DNA of 64,000 bases from Desulfovibrio sp. G11. GTDB taxonomy: Bacteria; Desulfobacterota; Desulfovibrionia; Desulfovibrionales; Desulfovibrionaceae. The translations under genes were made by a program, and so were the position numbers. The notes under the pieces were generated by a model. It had not been told where the DNA came from. It worked only from the letters and a program-made list of their open reading frames with translations, and did no database searches. Positions 58,158 to 64,000 of the stretch are shown here, piece after piece (positions within the stretch are counted from its first letter, which is position 1; each line of letters starts with the position of its first letter). The DNA is taken from positions 310,001 through 374,000 of the forward strand of contig NZ_LT984798.1 in assembly GCF_900243745.1 (NCBI RefSeq), written 5' to 3'.

Positions 58158-61100
58158 ATGACCAAAGACCAAGAAACCCCAGTGACAGAGACCCAAAATT
58201 CAGGCGAATCAGGCCAGAAGACATCCAAACCCAAAAGCCGCGCTTCTGCCCGCGGAAAAAGCGCCACGGCTTCCGAAGCCACTGCCGGCCAGGCGGAAAA
58301 AACTTCATCCCGACCCTCCCCCGCTTCCAAGACTTCTTCCAGTTCTTCCCCATCTGCCGATACGCCCGCCCCCAAAGCAAGCAAGCCCAGGGCAGGTAAA
58401 AGCACGGCCACCAAGCCCGTTGCCGCCTCCAAAAGCACGGCGGCAAAGGCCGGATCAGCCGAAGATGCAAGCGCGGCAAAAGGCGCAGCAAAAACCAAAA
58501 CGGTGGAAAAAACCGCTACGAAGGCCAAAAGCACTGCCAAACCCGCTGTAAAAAGCAAAGCAGCCGCCGGAAGTGAAGCCGAGGGCGTGGAAAAAACCGT
58601 AAAGAAAGCCAAGGCCGAAGAAAAAACGCCGGGGGCCGCCAGCTCTGCCGCCGCAGCTCCCAAGCGCACGGCCCCCAAGGCCGCAACCGCAAAAAGCAAA
58701 CAGGCGACCACAAAGAGCACGGGCAAGCCTGCCGCCGGAACCGCAAAAAGTGGCTCTGAAGACGCGCCTGCCGACAAGACAGCCTCTGCTGCCGCAGGCG
58801 CCAAAACTGCCAAAAGCGCACCCAAGGCCACGGCCGGAACCGCTGCTCCAAAAGCGGTAGCCGCAAAAGCGCCGGACGCCAAAGATGCAGCCCCCAGCGT
58901 GGCGCAATCCCCCAAGAGTGCAAGCCAAACTGGTGAAAAGCTCCCGGGCGCTGATGCTGCCAAGGCCCCTGCGGACACGGCCGCAAACAAGGTACAGACT
59001 GCCGCTCCCAGTGCCGCTGCCAAGGACGGCACTGTTGCCGCAGGCGCACCCGAAGCCGGTGCAAAAGCAGCCAGCGCCGCCAGGTCCCGCGCGGCAACAA
59101 AAGCGCGCGCAGCCACTGCCCGCAAAAAAACGACAGACAAAAGCGCTGACAAGAGTGCTGCCGAAGGCAGGGTCGCCCCGGCGCAGCCGAAGTCGACCGC
59201 CGCAGCAGCAACGGTTGCAGGCGCCGCTGAAAAAATTTCTCCGCCCTCCGCCGGTGCGACTGCGCCGGCCATGCCGACCCCCCCGGCCTCCAGCAGCGCC
59301 CGTGAAGGCAAAGACCTCACGCCCCCTGCCCCGGCAGCAGCCGTAGCGGAACACGCGGCAGAGCACACGGCCGGGCAGCCCCGCTCGGCAGCCAACGCCG
59401 AAAAGGCAAAGCCCGCCGCCTCTTCCGCCGCTCATCCGACAGCCGCTCACGGCACTGTAAAAACGGAAACAGCAGTGCTGGCCCTGGCCGCCACAGAAAG
59501 GCTGGCCCTGACGGGACGGAACTCTCTTGCCATTGAAAATACCGAACTTCTGGCGCTTACGCTCACAACCAGCGAGACCGTCCCTCAGGAAGAAAACGGC
59601 GCAGGCGCCGAGGCCTCCGAAACTTCCGGTGAAGTGCCGCGCCGCAAGAACAGGCGCGGACGGCGCGGAGGACGCGGACGGAACCGCAAAAAAGAACTGA
59701 ACGGTGAAAATGGCGACGCTCTGGCTGCCGGGACCTCTGCCGCCGACAGCGTACACAGTGAAGATTCTTTGCAGAACGAGGACGAAGGCTTTTCCGCAGA
59801 AAGCCCACAGGCTCCCGCCGTCAGCGGCAATGCCCCCGATGAAGCTGCCGCCAAGGAAAGCCCGGGCGCAGCCCCGGCGGCAAGCAGCAAAAAAACCGCT
59901 CCCACTGAGACCGGCAAGCACAAAAGCAAGTCTGAGTCGGCAAACGCACGGCGGCGCATGTTCATCAGCGTTCTGCCCGGCGAACAGGTGGAAGTGGCGT
60001 TGACCGAAGACGGCCAGTTGCTGGAATATTACCTGGACATGCTGCACCAGCGCAAAATCAAGGGCAATATTTACAAGGGCGTCATCCACAACATCGATAC
60101 CAATCTTCAGGCCGCGTTTGTAAGCTATGGCGCCGGAAAAAATGGCTTTTTGCAGATAGACGAAATCCACCCCGAGTACTGGCTGACGCATCATGAACCG
60201 GCCAAGGGCAAAAAGTTTCCCCCTATCCAGAAGGTACTCAAGGCCGGTCAGGAAGTGCTTGTACAGGTCGTCAAAGAACCCACAGGCAGCAAGGGCGCTT
60301 TTTTGACCACATGGCTTTCGCTGGCCGGGCGTTTTCTTGTGCTCACTCCCGGGCAGGAGCAGATCGGCGTGTCGCGCAAGGTGGATGATGAAGAAGAACG
60401 CAGCCGCCTGCGCGAAATGATGAACGGCATTGATCCCGGCCAGGGGTTGGGCGTTATTGTGCGCACTGTCAGCGCGGGGACCACCAAAACGACTCTCAAA
60501 AATGACCTGCAATACCTCAAGAGGGTCTGGCGCGACATCCGTAAAAAGGCCACGGAGGTCACGGCTCCGTCTCTTATCTATCAGGAGCCGGGCCTGTCGG
60601 AACGCGCCGTGCGCGATTATCTGACGGATGACGTGGGCGAAATATGGGTTGATAACGAAGACGTGGCACAGAGCATTCGCGAAACCGTCAACCTGCTTTT
60701 CCCCCGCAAAAGCGACCTGGTGCGCCTGCACAGCGATGTGCGGACATCCATGTGGGAACGCTTCAGCCTGCGCCGTCAGCTGGACCAGATATACACCCGC
60801 GAGGTGCTGCTGCCCTCGGGCGGCAGGCTGGTTTTCGACCAGACAGAAGCCCTTATGGCCGTTGACATCAACTCCGGCAAAATTTCGGGCAAGGGCAATT
60901 TTGAGGCAATGGCGCACAAGACCAACATGGAAGCTGCCGAAACCATAGCTCGCCACCTCAAGCTACGTGATATCGGCGGCCAGGTTGTCATTGACTTCAT
61001 TGAAATGCGCGACAAAAAGCATATCATTGAAGTGGAAAAAACCCTGCGCTCCGCCATGAAAAACGACCGTGCGCGCCACGATGTGGGCCGCATGAGTGCT

Positions 61101-61388
61101 TTCGGCCTTCTGGAACTGGTGCGCCAGCGCACCGGGTCTTCGGCTCTGGCTATCACGATGGAACCATGCCCGGCCTGCGGCGGCACAGGGCAGCGCCGTA
61201 ACCTTGAGTGGCAGGCTCTTCAGGCCCTGCGCGAACTACGCCGCATGCTGCGCGCCGAGAGCAAGGAAAAATGCGTTTACGGCACGTCTGCCGAACTGGC
61301 TCTGTATCTGCTCAACCACAAGCGCGACAGCTTGCGCGAAATGGAGCAGGACTACGGCAAATGTCTGGAAATATCCGTTCGTCCGTAA
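58158..61388 (+). CDS. rng: Ribonuclease E/G with very long N-terminal Ala/Lys-rich extension
   Basis: A 1076-residue endoribonuclease. Residues 601-1076 are the RNase E/G core: S1 domain (GNIYKGVIHNIDTNLQAAFVSYGAGKNGFLQ), RNase H-like and 5'-sensor parts, catalytic aspartates in AVDINSG and VIDFIEM, and the zinc-link CPACGGTGQR. Residues 1-600 are low complexity, rich in Ala, Lys, Pro, Ser and Thr, with histone-H1-like AAKS/KTAK repeats and an Arg-rich RNA-binding patch RRKNRRGRRGGRGRNRKK (about 495-512). In E. coli RNase E the disordered scaffold is C-terminal; here it is N-terminal. It initiates mRNA decay and processes rRNA and tRNA. Confidence 0.92.
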   Translation: MTKDQETPVTETQNSGESGQKTSKPKSRASARGKSATASEATAGQAEKTSSRPSPASKTSSSSSPSADTPAPKASKPRAGKSTATKPVAASKSTAAKAGSAEDASAAKGAAKTKTVEKTATKAKSTAKPAVKSKAAAGSEAEGVEKTVKKAKAEEKTPGAASSAAAAPKRTAPKAATAKSKQATTKSTGKPAAGTAKSGSEDAPADKTASAAAGAKTAKSAPKATAGTAAPKAVAAKAPDAKDAAPSVAQSPKSASQTGEKLPGADAAKAPADTAANKVQTAAPSAAAKDGTVAAGAPEAGAKAASAARSRAATKARAATARKKTTDKSADKSAAEGRVAPAQPKSTAAAATVAGAAEKISPPSAGATAPAMPTPPASSSAREGKDLTPPAPAAAVAEHAAEHTAGQPRSAANAEKAKPAASSAAHPTAAHGTVKTETAVLALAATERLALTGRNSLAIENTELLALTLTTSETVPQEENGAGAEASETSGEVPRRKNRRGRRGGRGRNRKKELNGENGDALAAGTSAADSVHSEDSLQNEDEGFSAESPQAPAVSGNAPDEAAAKESPGAAPAASSKKTAPTETGKHKSKSESANARRRMFISVLPGEQVEVALTEDGQLLEYYLDMLHQRKIKGNIYKGVIHNIDTNLQAAFVSYGAGKNGFLQIDEIHPEYWLTHHEPAKGKKFPPIQKVLKAGQEVLVQVVKEPTGSKGAFLTTWLSLAGRFLVLTPGQEQIGVSRKVDDEEERSRLREMMNGIDPGQGLGVIVRTVSAGTTKTTLKNDLQYLKRVWRDIRKKATEVTAPSLIYQEPGLSERAVRDYLTDDVGEIWVDNEDVAQSIRETVNLLFPRKSDLVRLHSDVRTSMWERFSLRRQLDQIYTREVLLPSGGRLVFDQTEALMAVDINSGKISGKGNFEAMAHKTNMEAAETIARHLKLRDIGGQVVIDFIEMRDKKHIIEVEKTLRSAMKNDRARHDVGRMSAFGLLELVRQRTGSSALAITMEPCPACGGTGQRRNLEWQALQALRELRRMLRAESKEKCVYGTSAELALYLLNHKRDSLREMEQDYGKCLEISVRP

Positions 61389-62092
61389 CGAACGCCAACG
61401 GCACGGCCTTCGGAAAGCCTGACTTTCCGGAGGCCGCCGATGTTCATACGCCTTCTCTTGCGGCCACCACACCCGGCGGTGCTACCCCTGCCGCGCCTGA
61501 AAAGCTGCCCCGCCACTCGCGCAGCCTTTTACTGCACGTCTGCTGCGGGCCGTGCGCCATCATGCCTGCCACCCGGCTGCTGGATGAAGGTTTTGCAGTT
61601 ACCGCCTGGTACATGAATCCCAACATCCACCCGCTTTCGGAATATCTGCGCCGCAGGGATGCCGCCACAGAATGCGCACGGCATCTGGGCATACCCATTG
61701 TGTATGACGACGCCAGCTGGGACATCACCGCATGGCTGCGCGCTGTGGCCGGACGTGATGCTGCTCCGCAGCGTTGTGCCTACTGCTGCACGAGCCGCAT
61801 AGAGGCCGCCTTTGCCACTGCCGCCCGGCTGGGCTTTGCCTTTGTGAGCAGCAGCCTGCTCTATTCCCGCTATCAGCCTCACGAGGTTATCCGCGAAGCC
61901 GGGGCGCGGCTGGCACAAGCCGCAGACGCAGGGCCGGATTTTGTGTACCGGGATTTTCGCGCGGACTGGCAGGAAGGTATTGACCGCTCCAAGTCTCTGG
62001 AGCTGTACCGCCAGCCCTACTGCGGCTGTATTTACAGCGAAGCCGAGCGCTATGAAAAAAAGCTGGCACGGCTCATAAAAAATAATCTGTAA
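61361..62092 (+). CDS. queH: Epoxyqueuosine reductase QueH
   Basis: A 243-residue QueH (DUF208), the non-cobalamin enzyme for the last step of queuosine tRNA modification. Iron-sulfur and active-site cysteines: LLHVCCGPCAIMPA, CAYCC and QPYCGCIYSE, with YMNPNIHPLSEYLRR and SSSLLYSRYQPHEVI. The ATG at 61361 lies 28 bases before the RNase E/G stop, with AGGA before it; the first 45 residues are a poorly conserved lead. No other start codon exists between there and the conserved domain. Co-transcribed with the RNase gene. Confidence 0.88.
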   Translation: MSGNIRSSVTNANGTAFGKPDFPEAADVHTPSLAATTPGGATPAAPEKLPRHSRSLLLHVCCGPCAIMPATRLLDEGFAVTAWYMNPNIHPLSEYLRRRDAATECARHLGIPIVYDDASWDITAWLRAVAGRDAAPQRCAYCCTSRIEAAFATAARLGFAFVSSSLLYSRYQPHEVIREAGARLAQAADAGPDFVYRDFRADWQEGIDRSKSLELYRQPYCGCIYSEAERYEKKLARLIKNNL

Positions 62093-62154
62093 TTTTTACA
62101 CTTTTTGCTTGACCTTAGCCCGGATTTTCCGTAAACACTTCCTTGCCTCAACGA

Positions 62155-62230
62155 TCCCCGATAGCTCAATCGGCAGAGCGGGTGACTGTTAATCACTAGG
62201 TTGGCGGTTCAAGTCCGTCTCGGGGAGCCA
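62155..62230 (+). tRNA. tRNA-Asn (anticodon GTT)
   Basis: 76 bases. Acceptor arm TCCCCGA / TCGGGGA, discriminator G and encoded CCA. D arm is GCTC...GAGC. The anticodon stem-loop has GTT at 62188-62190 in CTGTTAA. The T arm contains the GTTCAAG loop. All arms pair. An intrinsic terminator follows 11 bases later. Confidence 0.97.
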
Positions 62231-62241
62231 GAAGAAAACAA

Positions 62242-62269
62242 GGGTTTGCGTAAGCGCAAACCCTTTTTT
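62242..62269 (+). terminator. tRNA-Asn terminator
   Basis: A 9-bp stem GGGTTTGCG / CGCAAACCC with loop TAAG, followed by TTTTTT. Standard intrinsic terminator. Confidence 0.9.
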
Positions 62270-62540
62270 CGTGCTTTTTCCGGAAAATTGCATCAAATCT
62301 GCACCAAAACTGTTTGCACTGCCCCTTTACGTCAGCCGATGCAAGCGGCCTGTAGGCTGATCAGCACCAGCAATGCTGCCGCCTGTCTCCAGGACAGCAA
62401 ACAACACGCGAACAGCCCACGACAGGACGGCAAGCCTGCTTTCAGCACTTCTTGCTGCTGCTCCTGCTTCCGCTTCCTCAAGGGTACGACGCCGCGTCCG
62501 ACTGCCTGGCAGGCGGCCTGTTGTGTCCATCATTCGCAAT

Positions 62541-62577
62541 AACAGCAGCTCCCCCGAAAGCCGGGGGAGCTGCTGTT
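62541..62577 (-). terminator. Terminator downstream of gcvPB
   Basis: A 15-16-bp stem (AACAGCAGCTCCCCC / GGGGGAGCTGCTGTT) beginning 44 bases beyond the gcvPB stop on the minus strand; the tail there is only TATTG. Likely also stops plus-strand readthrough (TTTATTG). Confidence 0.75.
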
Positions 62578-62621
62578 TATTGATATCTGATTAGGGCATT
62601 ACTGCCGCTGTCGCGAAGACG

Positions 62622-64000
62622 TTAGGCCATATCTTCCGTAAGGATCATGTTGCGAGCGGCCCCGGTCTCGTCCATACGGCGCGCGGGCAGGGTTACGGGA
62701 GCATCCAGCAGGGCCTGCGGGTCGCTCTTGGCCTGGAGCATGATCTCTTCAAGAGCCTGCACAAAGGAATCCAGGGTTTCCTTGCTTTCTGTTTCCGTCG
62801 GCTCGGCCATGATGCATTCATGCACAATAAGCGGGAAGTAGATGGTCGGCGCATGGAAGCCGCGGTCCAGCAGAGCCTTGGCAATATCCAGAGCACGGGT
62901 TTCCTGCGGGGCCGAGGCCACGAACTCGTGGGCGCACAGCCTGTCGGCATAGGGAATATCCAGCGTGTTTTCAAGCTTCTTTTTCAGATAGTTGGCGTTG
63001 AGCACCGCGTATTCCGAAGCCCGGGTAAGGCCCTCCCCTCCCAGGCGCAACATGTAGGCGAGCGCTTTGACCATCACGCCGAAGCTGCCATAAAACGGCC
63101 CCATATAGCCTATGGACTGCGGCACATCGTAGTCGAGGAAGTAGGAGCCGTCCTCACGCTTGCGCACACGGGGCGCGGGCAGGAAAGGCAGCAGGCACTC
63201 GCTCACGCCGACGGGACCCGCTCCGGGGCCACCGCCACCGTGCGGGGTGGACAGGGTTTTATGCACATTGAGGTGCACCACGTCAAAGCCCACATCGCCC
63301 ACGCGCATCTTGCCCATGATGGCATTCATATTGGCTCCGTCGTAGTAGAGCAGCGCATCTATCTTGCGCAGCTCAGCCACAATGCGGGGCAGATGCACTT
63401 CCATAAGGCCCAGAGTATTGGGGCAGGTCATCATAAGCCCTGCCACGTCCTCTCCGTGCTTGCGGATAGCTTCTATAATGGCTTCCGGGTCTACCATGCC
63501 GTGGCGGGATTCAAGGTTGATTGTCTCGAATCCGGCCAGCGCGGCAGAGGCAGGGTTGGTGCCGTGGGCAGCATCGGGGATGAGCATCTTCTTGCGGTCA
63601 CGCCCCTTGGCCTTGTGGTAGGCGGCAATAAGCTTGACGCCCACAAACTCGCCATTGGCCCCGGCCATGGGCTGCAGGGTGAAGGCTTTCATGCCTGTCA
63701 GTTCGCAAAGCATGTTTTCTGCTTCATACATGCACTGTAACGCGCCCTGGGTGCAGCCCGCCGCGCCACCCAGTTGGGCAAGCATGGGGTGCAGGCGCGC
63801 GAACCCCGGCAGCGCGGCCACGTATTCAGTAAACTTGGGGTTGTACTTCATTGTGCAGGAGCCAAGCGGATAAAAATTGGCATCCACACTGTAGTTGAGT
63901 TTTGAAAGGCCGGTAAAGTGGCGTACCACATCCAGCTCGGAGCATTGGGGCAGCCCCGGTTCTTCCTTGCGCAGCAGGCCGGCGGGCAGCATGTCCGCAG
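62622..64000 (-). CDS. gcvPB: Glycine dehydrogenase (decarboxylating) subunit 2, partial
   Basis: The C-terminal 459 or so residues of the P-protein beta half of the glycine cleavage system; the true start lies beyond the window. An internal ATG at 63992 could be mistaken for the start, but family members have about 25-30 more residues before the RRKEP-like block. Motifs: SELDVVRHFTGLSKLNYSVD, FYPLGSCTMKYNPK, QPMAGANGEF, DAAHGTNPASA and the PLP lysine in NVHKTLSTPHGGGGPG. With the alpha half (GcvPA) it decarboxylates glycine and loads the lipoyl H-protein. The split form is usual in anaerobes. Confidence 0.95.
   Translation of the reverse strand, partial: ADMLPAGLLRKEEPGLPQCSELDVVRHFTGLSKLNYSVDANFYPLGSCTMKYNPKFTEYVAALPGFARLHPMLAQLGGAAGCTQGALQCMYEAENMLCELTGMKAFTLQPMAGANGEFVGVKLIAAYHKAKGRDRKKMLIPDAAHGTNPASAALAGFETINLESRHGMVDPEAIIEAIRKHGEDVAGLMMTCPNTLGLMEVHLPRIVAELRKIDALLYYDGANMNAIMGKMRVGDVGFDVVHLNVHKTLSTPHGGGGPGAGPVGVSECLLPFLPAPRVRKREDGSYFLDYDVPQSIGYMGPFYGSFGVMVKALAYMLRLGGEGLTRASEYAVLNANYLKKKLENTLDIPYADRLCAHEFVASAPQETRALDIAKALLDRGFHAPTIYFPLIVHECIMAEPTETESKETLDSFVQALEEIMLQAKSDPQALLDAPVTLPARRMDETGAARNMILTEDMA

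Larger units (their letters stand above)
62231..62621. other. Region between tRNA-Asn and gcvPB
   Basis: 391 bases. Two terminators (62242-62269 and 62541-62577) enclose about 270 bases of GC-rich sequence with no supported gene. A tRNA 3' end is a usual integration site, but no integrase or direct repeat of the tRNA end is seen here. Confidence 0.4.

Noticed and set aside
58091-60956. Two long minus-strand open frames (434 and 833 codons) opposite the RNase E/G gene
   Set aside because: Byproducts of the Ala/Lys low-complexity coding sequence; the sense strand encodes the clear RNase core in the same reading.
62155-62230. tRNA-Asn as an integrated-element attachment site
   Set aside because: No integrase gene and no repeat of the tRNA 3' end were found in the remaining sequence to either side.
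1-64000. CRISPR arrays, rRNA genes and insertion sequences
   Set aside because: No regularly spaced repeats, rRNA-like sequence or transposase gene was seen anywhere in the window.

Overview
The window reads as a moderately GC-rich chromosome segment of an anaerobic, sulfate-reducing Desulfovibrionaceae bacterium, probably a Desulfovibrio of the D. desulfuricans/D. piger kind. This is inferred from a DsrMK/TmcCB/Hmc-type cytochrome b plus CCG-domain iron-sulfur pair, a selenocysteine formate dehydrogenase with an FeS/NrfD membrane module, a [NiFe] hydrogenase with hypD/hypE, a split glycine decarboxylase (gcvPB), a betaine transporter and many two-component proteins. No phage, insertion sequence, rRNA or CRISPR array is visible. 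One tRNA (Asn) is present.

Layout. 1-2557: cytochrome b and HdrD/DsrK-like protein. 3107-7568: hyaABCD, a membrane-bound [NiFe] hydrogenase whose small subunit has the cysteine pattern of oxygen-tolerant enzymes, plus its maturation protease. 7837-9285 (minus): dnaA, standing alone without dnaN or gyrB, with DnaA boxes upstream. 10158-12689 (minus): outer-membrane barrel, FemAB/GNAT-like protein and a small secreted protein. 12992-20309: fdhD, moeA, fdhA (UGA=Sec), FeS subunit and NrfD subunit. 21388-24614: glycine betaine/proline ABC transporter. 24797-26887 (minus): chemoreceptor. 27362-30233: FUSC membrane protein, S24 repressor and LprI-like lipoprotein or secreted protein. 30460-36982 (minus): a seven-gene TauE exporter/phosphorelay operon, followed upstream by a NarL-type regulator and MgtE. 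40037-43632: nadC-nadA-nadB. 43724-48636: envelope protein, class V aminotransferase, DUF1844 protein and argC. 48954-51049: hypD-hypE. 51176-54917 (minus): corrinoid uptake permease, ATPase, binding protein and cobI under a cobalamin riboswitch with a terminator platform. 55509-57052 (minus): yfiH and 5-formyl-THF cyclo-ligase. 57125-62092: phosphoesterase, RNase E/G with a 600-residue N-terminal extension, and queH. 62155-62230: tRNA-Asn. 62622-64000 (minus): gcvPB, cut by the window edge.

How it fits together. H2 and formate are the main electron donors encoded here. HypD/HypE build the NiFe cofactor ligands used by Hya and HyaD cleaves the HyaB tail. FdhD and MoeA serve the Mo/W cofactor of FdhA. 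The TauE operon combines one membrane sensor kinase, one soluble receiver-kinase hybrid, two lone receivers and a degenerate histidine phosphotransfer-like protein, but has no DNA-binding output of its own. The NarL-type regulator just upstream is the obvious candidate output.

The most notable points are: the oxygen-tolerant-type HyaA in a presumed strict anaerobe; an FDH catalytic subunit with no Tat signal, implying a cytoplasm-facing formate:quinone module; an FdhD without the usual CxxC; a dispersed TAGAGCA palindrome family that supplies the stop codon of three unrelated genes; a palindromic insertion in the ATP lid of a histidine kinase; and the solitary dnaA.
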